From positions 124,001 through 188,000 of the forward strand of contig NZ_JACSNY010000001.1 in NCBI RefSeq assembly GCF_016902535.1: a DNA stretch of 64,000 nt, read 5' to 3'. Positions 35,498-44,446 of this stretch are shown one piece after another. How positions within the stretch are numbered: position 1 is the stretch's first letter; every line of letters begins with the position of its first letter. The notes under the pieces were generated by a model, which was given only the letters and a program-made list of their open reading frames with translations, was not told the DNA's origin and did no database searches. Origin of the DNA: Anaerotignum lactatifermentans. Lineage in GTDB: Bacteria > Bacillota > Clostridia > Lachnospirales > Anaerotignaceae. The translations under genes and the position numbers were made by a program.

Positions 35498-35530
35498 GGG
35501 AAATTTCTTCAATAGAAATTTCCCTTTTTT
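35498..35530 (+). terminator. Intrinsic terminator after tRNA-Lys
   Basis: GGGAAATTTC (35498-35507) pairs with GAAATTTCCC (35515-35524) over a 7-nt loop and is followed by six T. Confidence 0.92.
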
Positions 35531-35557
35531 CATGAGCGAACCGTCTGATTTCGTCTA

Positions 35558-35586
35558 TTGAAAATCAGATACGAATTATGTATAAT
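35558..35586 (+). promoter_or_regulatory. Promoter for the YheO-like regulator
   Basis: TTGAAA (35558-35563), a 17-bp spacer and TATAAT (35581-35586) lie about 50 bp before the ATG at 35635. Confidence 0.75.
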
Positions 35587-35634
35587 ACTTAATACAGTAT
35601 CACTACAATGTCAACAAACGGGGGGACAAAAGGC

Positions 35635-36297
35635 ATGGAACATTATACCGTGGTCTTAACAAAATCAGACCGGCAAATACTGGACTCTTATCTGCCTGTG
35701 GCGGAAGGAATGGCAGAATTCTGGGGAGAAAGCTGCGAAGTAGTCGTCCATAATCTGGAGCATCTGGATGCCTCTGTCATGAAGATCGTCAACGGGTATC
35801 ACTCCGGCAGACAGGCCGGCGCTCCCATTTCGGAGATTACGCTGTCCTTTTTAAATAAAATGCTGGAAGACCCCCAGCTGCGTCATGTGACTTATTTCGC
35901 AAAAAACCGGCGGGGCGAAACTTTTAAAGCCTCTACCACAGCCATTTTAGGAGAAAATCAGCGGATCATCGGGCTGTTCTGCATCAATTTTTATCTGAAC
36001 TGCTCTTTGAATTCCTTTCTCCACACCTTTGTGCCCTGTTCCAAAACAGAGGCGGAAAACATTTCTGAGATTTTTGTGGAAAACACCAGCGAATTGATGC
36101 TGGAGGCACTGGAAAACGCGAAAAACGCCGTTTACGGCAATCCTTCCATTTCCTCCTCCAACAAAAATAAGGAGATCATCAATCTCCTTTACCAGAAAGG
36201 CATTTTCAATTTAAAGGATTCCGTTGTCACCATAGCGGAACATCTGGGCATCTCCAAAAATACAGTCTATATGCATCTGCGCAATCAGAACAAATAA
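35635..36297 (+). CDS. YheO-like PAS domain/HTH transcriptional regulator
   Basis: The product is 220 residues from the ATG at 35635, which follows a GGGGGGAC segment. The N-terminal part matches the YheO-like PAS domain (AEFWGESCEVVVHNLEHLDASVMKI, GETFKASTTAILGENQRIIGLFCINFYL). The C-terminal HTH_22 domain ends ISKNTVYMHLRNQNK. Such proteins (DadR/DauR type) regulate amino acid or nucleobase metabolism. The target is not obvious here because it stands between a tRNA and a GNAT gene. Confidence 0.88.
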   Translation: MEHYTVVLTKSDRQILDSYLPVAEGMAEFWGESCEVVVHNLEHLDASVMKIVNGYHSGRQAGAPISEITLSFLNKMLEDPQLRHVTYFAKNRRGETFKASTTAILGENQRIIGLFCINFYLNCSLNSFLHTFVPCSKTEAENISEIFVENTSELMLEALENAKNAVYGNPSISSSNKNKEIINLLYQKGIFNLKDSVVTIAEHLGISKNTVYMHLRNQNK

Positions 36298-36300
36298 ATA

Positions 36301-36344
36301 AAACGGCAGAACATTCATGTTTTATGAATCTTCTGCCGTTTTTT
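36301..36344. terminator. Terminator shared by the regulator and GNAT genes
   Basis: AAACGGCAGAA (36301-36311) pairs with TTCTGCCGTTT (36331-36341), with an inner ATTCAT/ATGAAT stem. A T run ends it on the plus strand, and it overlaps the stop region of the convergent GNAT gene. Confidence 0.88.
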
Positions 36345-36870
36345 ACTGCATATGTTTTTCAAAACGGAAAAACGCCTCTGTTCCAGGCATTGGATCTCCA
36401 TCCTCCCCCATCGGCAGATCCCGTCCCGGATGCATCCGGTTAAAGAATTCCACCGCCTGAAAACCGCATTTATTGAGATAAAAATGGATATTTCTCTGTT
36501 CAAAATAAGGGGTAATGGTTTCCCATACCTTCGTTTGCGGATAGGCCCGCTCTATGGCCTGCCAGGCCGCCAACCCTACGCCTCTGCTATGGTACGCCGG
36601 GGAAATATAAAACAGCTCCAGCTCATTATACATAGCTTTCTGCCCTCGGCGGATAACGGCGCCGCCCACTTTTTGATCTCCCTGGAAAATATAATAAACA
36701 TCTCTGTCTTCGGCGGCAAAGGCCTTCCGTATCTCCGTATCCTCAGGAACAGGCTCTTCCTGGGGCCCATAATGCTCTTCCAGCGCAATCGCAAAAGCCG
36801 CCTGGATTTCTCCGGCAAATTCCTTCCAGTCCTCTGCCTTCGCCCTCACCAGCACAATTTTTTCCCGCAT
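36343..36870 (-). CDS. GNAT family N-acetyltransferase
   Basis: The 175-residue product carries the GNAT acetyl-CoA loop seen as YHSRGVGLAAWQAIERAYP near residues 92-110. It also has ELELFYISPAY before it, and FYLNKCGFQAVEFF at its end. The substrate is unknown. AGGAGGACATCGG precedes the ATG. It is convergent with the YheO-like regulator. Confidence 0.88.
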   Translation of the reverse strand: MREKIVLVRAKAEDWKEFAGEIQAAFAIALEEHYGPQEEPVPEDTEIRKAFAAEDRDVYYIFQGDQKVGGAVIRRGQKAMYNELELFYISPAYHSRGVGLAAWQAIERAYPQTKVWETITPYFEQRNIHFYLNKCGFQAVEFFNRMHPGRDLPMGEDGDPMPGTEAFFRFEKHMQ

Positions 36871-36890
36871 CCGATGTCCTCCTTTTTTCT

Positions 36891-36928
36891 AAATGATAAA
36901 GGGCACAGCGCCTTACGGTACTGTGCCC
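36891..36928 (-). terminator. Terminator after the [FeFe]-hydrogenase gene
   Basis: GGGCACAG (36921-36928, minus) pairs with CTGTGCCC (36901-36908) over a 12-nt loop and is followed by TTTATCATTT on the minus strand. The T run is imperfect. Confidence 0.65.
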
Positions 36929-36936
36929 ATGCTTTC

Positions 36937-38412
36937 TTATTCGTGAGGATGGCGCTCCATATTGATTTCTTCAATATTATACTGTTCCAGAATATCCAAG
37001 GGATTTTGGCTCTTAGAGCTTCTTCCGTAACGATTGATCTGCTCGATGCCTCTCACATCATGGGAAAGAGACGCCGCACCGCCGGTACAGCCGAATTTGC
37101 AGGCCATACCCTCAATAAAGTTTGCGTCCAGCTTTCCGAAGGATGCCATTTTCATAGTCTTGATACATTCATCAATGCCGTTGCAGCGAACTGCCTTGAT
37201 CTCTTTGTTAATGCCATCCATTTCCGCCGTGCGGATTACGCTTTCCGTAACACCGCCGGTTCTTGCGAAATTACGTCCATAGGAAGATGCCTCTCCGGCA
37301 CTTCTTTCTTCGAATTCCTCCAGATTGATCTTTCTGGCATCAAAAATGGCCTGCAATTCCTCAAAGGTCAAAACAATATCAATAACGCCCTTCACGCCTT
37401 CCTGCTTCATTTCCACTTTCTTGGCTGTGCATGGCCCAATAAATACGATTCTGGCCTTAGGGTCCTTTGCTTTGATGGCCCGTCCAATGGCGATCATTGG
37501 AGAAACCGCTGTGGAAATATGATCCTTGAACTGGGGATAATTCTTTTCCACATAGTCTACGAACGCGGGACAACAGGATGTGGTCTTCCATCCAAGCTCA
37601 TCCACAGTATCCGCAAATTCTCTGGCCTCAAAAGCAGAAACCATATCCGCCCCAATGGCAGTCTCCACAACATCGTGGAAGCCCAGTTCTTTAATGGCCG
37701 CATAAATCTGCCCGGTAGTGATCCCCGGGAACTGGCTGGAAACCGCCGGAGCAACCGCCGCATATACATGATAGCTGGTATTGTTCCAGGAATTTTTCAG
37801 CAGGTTCAGAACCTCTACCACAAAGGACTTGTCCACAATCGCGCCGAAGGGGCACTGATATACGCAAGCACCACAGGAGATACACTTGTCATGATCGATA
37901 ACAGCCTTTCTGTTTTCGTCCATTTTCACCGCGCCTACGGAGCAGGCTCTGATACAGGGCCGTTTTACCTCACTGATGGCATTGAAGGGGCAAACCTGTT
38001 TGCAGCGTCCACATTCGATACACAGCTCCTGATTGATATAGGAACGGTGATTTACAATGGTAATGGCATTTCTGGGGCAAACCTCCTGGCACTTATGTCC
38101 CAGACAGCCGCGGCAGGCTTCCGTAACGACGAAGCGGTCGATAGGACATTCGTCGCAGGCAGAGTCCAATACATTGATGACTCTGTCATCCTTTGTGGGC
38201 TCAATAACCAATTTTACACGATCTTCAATAATATGTCTTTCTTTGTAAATACAACAGCGAAACAGTGCTTTCGGGCCTGGTATGATCTCTTCCGAAATTT
38301 CACGGATTACATCCACGGAATCGCTCAGCGTCCCTTTAAAGAAACGGCGGGCAATTTCCTTGTTTACCAGATATTTGATATATTGCACATTGCTTTCAAA
38401 ATTCTTAGCCAT
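36937..38412 (-). CDS. Monomeric [FeFe]-hydrogenase, group B-like
   Basis: The 491-residue protein has an N-terminal region with a C-rich site (residues 86-113) and two ferredoxin-type 4Fe-4S motifs (CIECGRCKQVCP near 121, CISCGACVYQCP near 177). The H-cluster domain follows with all four ligand cysteines. L1 is TSCCPAF (C280, C281), L2 is GPCTAKK (C328) and L3 is EGMACKFGCTGG (C438, C442). L2 has Gly where group A enzymes have Met, and L3 reads KFGC rather than PGGC, which fits the group B type seen in gut Clostridia and Bacteroides. The physiological role of group B is not settled. It is a single-gene unit with its own promoter. Confidence 0.85.
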   Translation of the reverse strand: MAKNFESNVQYIKYLVNKEIARRFFKGTLSDSVDVIREISEEIIPGPKALFRCCIYKERHIIEDRVKLVIEPTKDDRVINVLDSACDECPIDRFVVTEACRGCLGHKCQEVCPRNAITIVNHRSYINQELCIECGRCKQVCPFNAISEVKRPCIRACSVGAVKMDENRKAVIDHDKCISCGACVYQCPFGAIVDKSFVVEVLNLLKNSWNNTSYHVYAAVAPAVSSQFPGITTGQIYAAIKELGFHDVVETAIGADMVSAFEAREFADTVDELGWKTTSCCPAFVDYVEKNYPQFKDHISTAVSPMIAIGRAIKAKDPKARIVFIGPCTAKKVEMKQEGVKGVIDIVLTFEELQAIFDARKINLEEFEERSAGEASSYGRNFARTGGVTESVIRTAEMDGINKEIKAVRCNGIDECIKTMKMASFGKLDANFIEGMACKFGCTGGAASLSHDVRGIEQINRYGRSSKSQNPLDILEQYNIEEINMERHPHE

Positions 38413-38534
38413 CGCTTTCCTCTTTTCTCCTAATTTTTCGTTTCCGACGTTGTCCCCACATGCATCGGAATACAGTGTACAATGCTACCGAAATAATCTT
38501 ACACACAGTTTCAAAATTTACTTCTACCACCGTT

Positions 38535-38563
38535 ATACTAGCACATAATTTGTTCGCATGCAA
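38535..38563 (-). promoter_or_regulatory. Promoter for the [FeFe]-hydrogenase gene
   Basis: On the minus strand TTGCAT (38558-38563), a 17-bp spacer and TAGTAT (38535-38540) lie about 120 bp before the ATG at 38412, leaving a long leader. A CCGA/TCGG hairpin can form in that leader. Confidence 0.6.
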
Positions 38564-38619
38564 TCTATCTTTTGCAAAAAAAGTAACAAATCAACATAAC
38601 TTTAACATAAAATTTATGG

Positions 38620-39189
38620 CTAAATTTCCAGAATCTTCCCTTCCAGCAAACACGCGTCCGCTTCATCATGGATTGCCGCCAGAACAGTCTTTCCTTTCGC
38701 CGCCTCTTTTACATAATCCGCCACTGTTTTCCTGGTGTTTTCGTCCAGTCCCTGAAAGGGTTCATCCAGGATCAGCATGTCAAATTCCGGCAGCAGCGCT
38801 CTTGCGATGGCCACTCTTCGCATCATGCCGCCGCTGAGAACAGAAACCTTTTTTCCCATCCATTCTTCCAGTCCAAAGGCCTTCAGGATCTCCCGGACGC
38901 TTTGCTTCTGCTTTTGACTGACGCAGACGGCATAAAGATTTTCCTTCACTGTAAACTCCGGCAGCAGACGATCCTCCTGGAAAACAGCGCTGAGACGTTT
39001 CCCCTCCAAACCGGTGATGGTGCCGCCGTCCTTCTGCTCCAGACCTAATAAAATGCGAAAAAGAGTCGTTTTTCCACGACCGGAGGCAGCCATCAGGCAA
39101 AGCGTTTCCCCCTCGGAAATATCCAGCGAAAAATCCGCAAATACCTTTTTATCTCCAAAGGCTTTCTCCAAATGAGAAATCCGAATCAT
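38620..39189 (-). CDS. ABC transporter ATP-binding protein (short)
   Basis: The 189-residue ATPase is shorter than usual. Walker A is AASGRGKTT, the signature is [18 protein letters not shown], and Walker B is FDMLILDEPFQGLDENT. It lacks the C-terminal extension of SsuB/TauB proteins. Its start overlaps the permease stop, so it is the third gene of the SsuABC-like operon. Nothing is odd in the catalytic motifs except the Walker A SGRGKT spelling. Confidence 0.9.
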   Translation of the reverse strand: MIRISHLEKAFGDKKVFADFSLDISEGETLCLMAASGRGKTTLFRILLGLEQKDGGTITGLEGKRLSAVFQEDRLLPEFTVKENLYAVCVSQKQKQSVREILKAFGLEEWMGKKVSVLSGGMMRRVAIARALLPEFDMLILDEPFQGLDENTRKTVADYVKEAAKGKTVLAAIHDEADACLLEGKILEI

Positions 39190-39944
39190 CAGGCCACACC
39201 TCCTCTGTTCTTTCGCTCGATCCAGCCCAGCAGCGCCAGGAACAGTCTCTCCAGCACAATACTCACCACGATAATGGTAATGGTCCAGGCAAAGAGATCC
39301 GGCATCTGTAAATAGGCCTTTGCCTCATACAGCCGCTCTCCAATGGAGCCGTCAGCCACGCCGATGACCTCCGCCGCCGTACCTGCCTTCCAGCACATGC
39401 CCATTCCCAGAGCGGAAGCGATCTGTAAATTAGGGTACAGCTGTGGGAAATAAAGATACCGTATTTTTTTCCAAAAGGACAAATGGAACACCTGCCCCAT
39501 TTCCAACAGCTTTTGGTCCGTCAGAACGATACTCTGCCATGTATTTCCGTACACCAACGGAAAGGCAATCAAAAACGAAATAAATACCGACAAGCCGGAA
39601 GCGGAAAACCAGAACAGCGCCAAAATAACGAAGCTGGCCACCGGCGTAGACTTCATTGCCATAACCAGAGGCGCCATCAAATGGCGAAAGTTTCTGTATC
39701 TGGCCGCCAATGCTCCCGTCAGAATACCCGCCAGAAGGGCAAGGAAAAAGCCGCCCAGGATTCTTACGGCGGAAAAGGCTACGCTTTGCCAGAAAGAGCC
39801 CTCCCGCGCCAGAAAAAACAGGCGGTATAAAGCGGCGGCAGGAGACACCAAAAGAATCTCCTGCCCGATCCACATGCTGGCAGCCTGCCAGACTGCCAAC
39901 CAGAATAAAACTGCCCAAATTTTCATACGATTTTTCTTATTCAT
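39189..39944 (-). CDS. ABC transporter permease (SsuC/TauC-like)
   Basis: The ATG at 39944 gives 251 residues. It overlaps the stop of the binding-protein gene, and no clear Shine-Dalgarno site is seen, so translational coupling is likely. About six membrane helices are evident. An EAA-like loop (GQVFHLSFWKKIRYLYFPQLYPNL) lies near 165-188. The family carries sulfonates, nitrate, taurine or pyrimidine precursors. The substrate is unknown. Confidence 0.88.
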   Translation of the reverse strand: MNKKNRMKIWAVLFWLAVWQAASMWIGQEILLVSPAAALYRLFFLAREGSFWQSVAFSAVRILGGFFLALLAGILTGALAARYRNFRHLMAPLVMAMKSTPVASFVILALFWFSASGLSVFISFLIAFPLVYGNTWQSIVLTDQKLLEMGQVFHLSFWKKIRYLYFPQLYPNLQIASALGMGMCWKAGTAAEVIGVADGSIGERLYEAKAYLQMPDLFAWTITIIVVSIVLERLFLALLGWIERKNRGGVA

Positions 39945-40923
39945 GGTAATAGAATTCATCCGCAGGCATCGCGCCGCCGACTGCCGCCGGATTCTGCTCG
40001 TACAATACATTTAAGTAACCGCTCAAAGCGTCCGTCATTTCGTCTCCTGTCATGCAGACAATGTTGCAGAATGGCAGCGCTTTTTCCGCTACAGCTGCTT
40101 TCAGGATATCATATTTTTCGATCAGCTGCGCTGCGTCCGCCGTATTGGCGTTCACATATTCCACAGACGCTCCATACTGTTCCAGGAACAAATCTACCGC
40201 GTCCTTATGCGCCTCTACAAATTCGGTTCTTGCTACCACAACGCCTGTAATCATACTGCTGGGGTTTTCGCTGTTCTCCTGCAGCTTGTCCCATTCTTCC
40301 GTCAGATCCAGCGCCACACGGATATCGGAATTCTGCGCCTGCGCCGTTGTCACAAAAGGCTGGGGCAGCATCGCGATCCCCTCGGGATCAATGGCCATAG
40401 CCGCCACACATTCCGCATGTTCGGATTTCCACTGGATATTAACGTCTGTTTCCGGATTCAGACCGTTTCCTTCCAGAATATAATTCAGGCCATATTCCGG
40501 TGTCGCGCCCTTGCCGGAGGCATAAATAGTCTTTCCTTTCAAGTCTTCCACAGACTGAATGGTATTGCCGTTCTCTACAATGTAGATCACACCCAGCGTA
40601 TTGATAGCCAGCACCTGCACATCTGTTTTCTGGGACAATACTGCCGCCAGATTCGCCGGTACCGCCGCAATATCCAGCTCGCCTTTTACAAGCAGAGGCG
40701 TAATCTCATCAGGAGAAGCTTTCAGTGTAAATTCATAGGTATTGGTCTCGGTTTGTCCTTCTTCCGCATCCTCCATCAGCTTTACCATCCCCATGGCTGT
40801 TGGGCCCTTCAGCGCCCCCACACGCAAGGTTGCCGGTTCCGCTTCCGTCTCCTGCGTGCCGCAGCCCCCCAAGGCCGTCACGCTCAGTGCCAGCGCCAGC
40901 AAAATACTCATGATCTTTTTCAT
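39937..40923 (-). CDS. ABC transporter substrate-binding lipoprotein (NMT1/SsuA-like)
   Basis: The 328-residue protein has a lipoprotein signal peptide with lipobox LGGC (ALGGCGTQE). The body is NMT1/SsuA-like, with VGALKGPTAMGMVKLM, ELDIAAVPANLAAVLSQKT, LKGKTIYASGKGATPEYGLNYIL and PFVTTAQAQ. The substrate cannot be read from the sequence. It is the first gene of the operon. A palindrome overlaps the -35 of its promoter, so it may be repressor-controlled. Confidence 0.88.
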   Translation of the reverse strand: MKKIMSILLALALSVTALGGCGTQETEAEPATLRVGALKGPTAMGMVKLMEDAEEGQTETNTYEFTLKASPDEITPLLVKGELDIAAVPANLAAVLSQKTDVQVLAINTLGVIYIVENGNTIQSVEDLKGKTIYASGKGATPEYGLNYILEGNGLNPETDVNIQWKSEHAECVAAMAIDPEGIAMLPQPFVTTAQAQNSDIRVALDLTEEWDKLQENSENPSSMITGVVVARTEFVEAHKDAVDLFLEQYGASVEYVNANTADAAQLIEKYDILKAAVAEKALPFCNIVCMTGDEMTDALSGYLNVLYEQNPAAVGGAMPADEFYYHE

Positions 40924-40961
40924 TTCTATCCCTTCCTTTCTTGGTAAAATAATGTGCTTTT

Positions 40962-41004
40962 ATTGTACTCTAATCTTTTTCCAGTGGCAAGTTGCATTTG
41001 CCAC
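40962..41004 (-). promoter_or_regulatory. Promoter with overlapping palindrome for the NMT1-type ABC operon
   Basis: On the minus strand TTGCCA (40985-40990), a 17-bp spacer and TACAAT (40962-40967) form a promoter. GTGGCAA-N7-TTGCCAC (40984-41004) is a perfect 7-bp inverted repeat covering the -35. A repressor operator is likely. Confidence 0.65.
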
Positions 41005-41059
41005 ATCCTTCACAAAAAACCAATTTTCTGAAAAAAACCGCTTTCCACTCGCCTTTGCG

Positions 41060-41088
41060 TTGAATCGAAAGAGGAAAAATGGTATAAT
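41060..41088 (+). promoter_or_regulatory. Promoter for the DUF815 ATPase gene
   Basis: TTGAAT (41060-41065), a 17-bp spacer and TATAAT (41083-41088) lie about 70 bp before the ATG at 41158. Confidence 0.7.
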
Positions 41089-41157
41089 CTGAGGTATCAT
41101 ATTTTTTACCATGGCGGCGAAAATCATTTTGCCGTCCGAAAAAAAGAGGTGTATCAC

Positions 41158-42414
41158 ATGAAAAGAACAAAAGAACCTTACAGAGAGTATTACCAGGAAT
41201 TACGCGCCCTGACCGTATTTCGGGATCTGCTTTCCCTGCCCCTGTTCCAAAAGCTGATGGCACTGCTGGACGCGGCGGATCAGATGGAAAAGCTGCCCTC
41301 TCCCGCCCATACGGCCCAGACCGCGGAGGCCTACTGCGATTTTGCGGCTGAGCTTTATGCTTATCCGCCGGAAAAGGGCGATTTCCTGTCGGCCAATTTC
41401 TCCCGCATCCTGCGGACATTGGTACTGGACAGCGAAAACTGCTATATGCGTGCAAAAGCCTCCGGTCATGAAACAGCGGCGCCCATTGAAACAAGACTTC
41501 AGCAGGAACTGGATTTCCTCCAGCGCCTTTCCTCCCTTTCCGATCAGTCCTTCTGCGACTCTCTGGAAAGCGGCGGTTGGGAAACCTCCCTGCCCCATTG
41601 GAATACTTCCCCCATTTCTCTGGCGGAAGATTATTATCGCCGAATCGAACTGTTGCCGCAGACAGGCTGGGGCATCTTCGCATCCTGCCATACCTTCCTC
41701 TTTGACGAGCGTGGTCTGGTACCTGTGCGCCATCCCGATCTCCAGAGTCTTTCCGAGCTTTCCGGCTATGAAAGAGAGCGTACTCAGGTTCTGCGCAACA
41801 CAGAAAACTTTATGGACGGCGGCACCGCTTCCAATGTCCTGCTTTACGGCGATGCCGGTACCGGGAAAAGCTCTACCATCAAGGCCATTGCCAATTCTCT
41901 GAAAAACAGAGGCCTGCGGCTGGTAGAGGTAAAAAAGAACCAGCTTTACCGTATCCCCGACCTGCTGGATCAGCTTTCCGGCAATCCGTTGAAATTTATT
42001 CTTTTTATCGACGATCTGAGCTTCAGCGGCAACGACGATAATTTCGCCGCACTGAAAGCCATTCTGGAGGGCGGTGTAGCCGCCTGCGGCAAAAATGTAC
42101 TGATCTACGCCACCAGCAACCGGCGTCATCTGGTAAAAGAGACCATGACGGAGCGTCAGGGAGATGAGCTGTATCTGAACGACACATTACAGGAAACCAT
42201 GAGCCTTGCCGCTCGTTTCGGCCTGACGATCACCTTCCAGAAGCCCGGAAAAGACGCTTATCTTTCCATCGTTCGGGATCTGGCAAAACAATACGGTCTG
42301 GAAATGGACGATGAAGAGCTCTGCATCAAGGCGGAAGCCTATGCCATCCGCTCCAACGGCAGAAGTCCCCGTACAGCCAAACATTTCGTGGAACTGCAAA
42401 AAGCCGGATTATAA
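41158..42414 (+). CDS. DUF815 family AAA ATPase
   Basis: The product is 418 residues from the ATG at 41158, which has AGAGGTG before it. The N-terminal half is helical and unrecognised. The C-terminal half is a DUF815-type AAA domain with Walker A LLYGDAGTGKSSTIKAI, Walker B KFILFIDDLSF, NVLIYATSNRRHL (sensor 1) and RTAKHFVE near the end. DUF815 ATPases are widespread but functionally undefined. The gene is a single unit with a terminator behind it. Confidence 0.88.
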   Translation: MKRTKEPYREYYQELRALTVFRDLLSLPLFQKLMALLDAADQMEKLPSPAHTAQTAEAYCDFAAELYAYPPEKGDFLSANFSRILRTLVLDSENCYMRAKASGHETAAPIETRLQQELDFLQRLSSLSDQSFCDSLESGGWETSLPHWNTSPISLAEDYYRRIELLPQTGWGIFASCHTFLFDERGLVPVRHPDLQSLSELSGYERERTQVLRNTENFMDGGTASNVLLYGDAGTGKSSTIKAIANSLKNRGLRLVEVKKNQLYRIPDLLDQLSGNPLKFILFIDDLSFSGNDDNFAALKAILEGGVAACGKNVLIYATSNRRHLVKETMTERQGDELYLNDTLQETMSLAARFGLTITFQKPGKDAYLSIVRDLAKQYGLEMDDEELCIKAEAYAIRSNGRSPRTAKHFVELQKAGL

Positions 42415-42460
42415 ATCAGACAAAACAAAAACACAGCTCTGTGTTTCATAAAAAACAAAC

Positions 42461-42505
42461 ATTGCCGGAATCTCTGGAAACAGAAAGACTTCCGGCAATT
42501 CTTTT
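42461..42505 (+). terminator. Intrinsic terminator after the DUF815 ATPase gene
   Basis: ATTGCCGGAA (42461-42470) pairs with TTCCGGCAAT (42490-42499), followed by TCTTTTT. Confidence 0.88.
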
Positions 42506-42555
42506 TCGATTAAAATTATAATCTGAATTGGGGATCTCTTCCGGAGTATCCTCAT

Positions 42556-42608
42556 AAAAAGCAAAAATCTCTGAAATCCTCGCAATATAAAGGACTTCAG
42601 AGATTTTT
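42556..42608 (-). terminator. Terminator after ilvD (copy 1 of a repeated hairpin)
   Basis: The arm at 42592-42608 pairs with 42563-42579 (about 15 bp, one mismatch), followed on the minus strand by TTTTTGCTTTTT. It lies 65 bp after ilvD. The same hairpin, about 75-80% identical, recurs upstream of ilvD at 44401-44446. Confidence 0.85.
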
Positions 42609-42672
42609 TAAGAAATTATCTTCTCATAAAGACAACTTTTCCTCTTTTTTCTTTTCTGCCGGCGTTTGCCAT

Positions 42673-44340
42673 TTACTGCATTACAGCGCCTTTGCTGGAA
42701 GCGGCTACGTTTCTGGCGTATCTTGCCAGCCAGCCTGTGGTTACCTTGGGTGCGGGAGCCACATAAGCTTTTCTTCTTTCTTCCAGTTCCTCATCGCTGA
42801 GTTTCGCGTTAATGGATGCGTTAGGGATATCAATTTCAATGATATCGCCGTCTTTCAGCAGACCGATCTCACCACCGGCTGCCGCCTCAGGGCAAACATG
42901 GCCAATGGAAGCACCACGGCTGGCGCCGGAGAATCTGCCGTCTGTAATCAGAGCAACACATTTATCCAGCTGCATGCCTGCCAGCGCGCTGGTAGGGTTC
43001 AGCATTTCGCGCATACCGGGACCGCCTTTGGGGCCTTCGTAACGAATTACCACAACATCACCGGGTTTGATCTGACCGTCGTAGATAGCGGCAATAGCGT
43101 CGCTTTCGTCGTCAAATACACGAGCAGGACCGCTGTGGCAGAGCATTTCCTCCGCAACGGCACTGCGTTTTACGACGCAGCCGTCCTTCGCGATATTCCC
43201 CCACAGTACGGCAATACCGCCGGTCCGGCTGTACGGATTCTCCACAGGACGAATGATTTCGGGATTTTTATTGTACGCGCCCGCAATATTCTCCTTCAGG
43301 GTGTGGCCTGTTACCGTCATGCAGTCCAGATTCAGCAGACCTTTCTTAGACAATTCCGCCTGTACCGCGGGAATACCGCCAGCCCGCTGCAAGTCAACAA
43401 TATATGTGTCCCCGGCCGGCGCCAGATGGCACAGATTGGGTACTTTTGCGGAAATTTCGTTGAAAATATTCAGATTCAGATCCACACCTGCCTCATTGGC
43501 GATTGCCAGCAGATGCAGTACGCTGTTGGAGGAGCAGCCCAGTGCCATATCACAGGCAACAGCGTTGCGGATGGATGCTTCTGTAATAATATCTCTTGCT
43601 TTAATATCTTTTTCCACCAGCTCCATGATCTTCATACCGGCATGTTTTGCCAGCTGGAGTCTGCCGCTGTCCACAGCAGGAATGGTGCCGTTGCCGGGCA
43701 GAGCCATACCAATGGCTTCACACAGACAGTTCATGCTGTTGGCTGTAAACATACCAGCGCAGGAACCGCAGCCGGGGCAGGCGTTATTTTCAAATTCATA
43801 CAGCTTAGCGTCATCTATCAGACCTGCTTTTCTGGCGCCTACTGCCTCAAACATTTCTGACAGGCTCTTATGGCAGTTATCCACAACGCCGGGCATCATG
43901 GGGCCGCCGGAACAAACAATGGCAGGCAGATTGATTCTTGCCGCTGCCATAACCATACCGGGAACGATCTTATCACAGTTGGGCACCAGCACCAGACCAT
44001 CAAAGCAGTGTGCCATGGCCATGGTCTCCACGCTGTCCGCGATCAGTTCTCTGCTGGCCAGACTGTATTTCATGCCGATATGGCCCATGGCAATCCCATC
44101 GCAAACGCCGATGGCAGGCACTTCGATGGGTGTGCCGCCAGCCATACGGATGCCGGCCTTGACAGCGTCCGCTACCTTATCCAGATGGAAATGACCGGGA
44201 ACGATCTCGCTGTGAGCGGACACAACGCCGATCAGAGGACGTTCCAGCTCTTCCTTGGTATAGCCCATAGCATAGAATAAGCTGCGCATCGGCGCTTTTT
44301 CTACGCCCTGTGTTACATTCGCACTTCTCAGATTTTTCAT
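42673..44340 (-). CDS. ilvD: Dihydroxy-acid dehydratase
   Basis: The product is 555 residues from the ATG at 44340 ([20 protein letters not shown]). IlvD dehydrates dihydroxy-isovalerate and dihydroxy-methylvalerate in valine and isoleucine synthesis. The iron-sulfur ligands are in NCDKIVPGM and [19 protein letters not shown]. No strong Shine-Dalgarno site precedes the ATG, only AAAGAAG farther away. It is last in the ilvB-ilvN-ilvC-ilvD operon, and a 260-bp structured gap with a terminator-like hairpin separates it from ilvC. Confidence 0.97.
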   Translation of the reverse strand: MKNLRSANVTQGVEKAPMRSLFYAMGYTKEELERPLIGVVSAHSEIVPGHFHLDKVADAVKAGIRMAGGTPIEVPAIGVCDGIAMGHIGMKYSLASRELIADSVETMAMAHCFDGLVLVPNCDKIVPGMVMAAARINLPAIVCSGGPMMPGVVDNCHKSLSEMFEAVGARKAGLIDDAKLYEFENNACPGCGSCAGMFTANSMNCLCEAIGMALPGNGTIPAVDSGRLQLAKHAGMKIMELVEKDIKARDIITEASIRNAVACDMALGCSSNSVLHLLAIANEAGVDLNLNIFNEISAKVPNLCHLAPAGDTYIVDLQRAGGIPAVQAELSKKGLLNLDCMTVTGHTLKENIAGAYNKNPEIIRPVENPYSRTGGIAVLWGNIAKDGCVVKRSAVAEEMLCHSGPARVFDDESDAIAAIYDGQIKPGDVVVIRYEGPKGGPGMREMLNPTSALAGMQLDKCVALITDGRFSGASRGASIGHVCPEAAAGGEIGLLKDGDIIEIDIPNASINAKLSDEELEERRKAYVAPAPKVTTGWLARYARNVAASSKGAVMQ

Positions 44341-44400
44341 ACTTTTTATAAGGGACTTCTTTCGATACAGAAAAAGCACCCTCGCGTCCATCTTCATCAG

Positions 44401-44446
44401 AAAAAAATATCGCTGAAATCCTTGCATCATGAAGGATTCCAGCGAT
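44401..44446 (-). promoter_or_regulatory. Terminator-like hairpin in the ilvC-ilvD gap (copy 2 of a repeated hairpin)
   Basis: The arm at 44432-44446 pairs with 44409-44423 (15 bp with one G.U) over an 8-nt loop, followed on the minus strand by A then seven T. It either ends the ilvC transcript or attenuates ilvD. A 19-codon frame (44486 to 44427) with an AGAGGA site stops in the loop. CTTAAGAAA/TTTCTTAAG repeats upstream could form an alternative stem. Confidence 0.6.

Noticed and set aside
36352-38433. 693-codon open frame antisense to the hydrogenase and GNAT genes
   Set aside because: It spans two real genes and a terminator and shows no protein family features.
38413-38534. Rex operator upstream of the hydrogenase
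   Set aside because: TTGTTA-like half-sites occur, but no palindrome matching the clostridial Rex site could be found.
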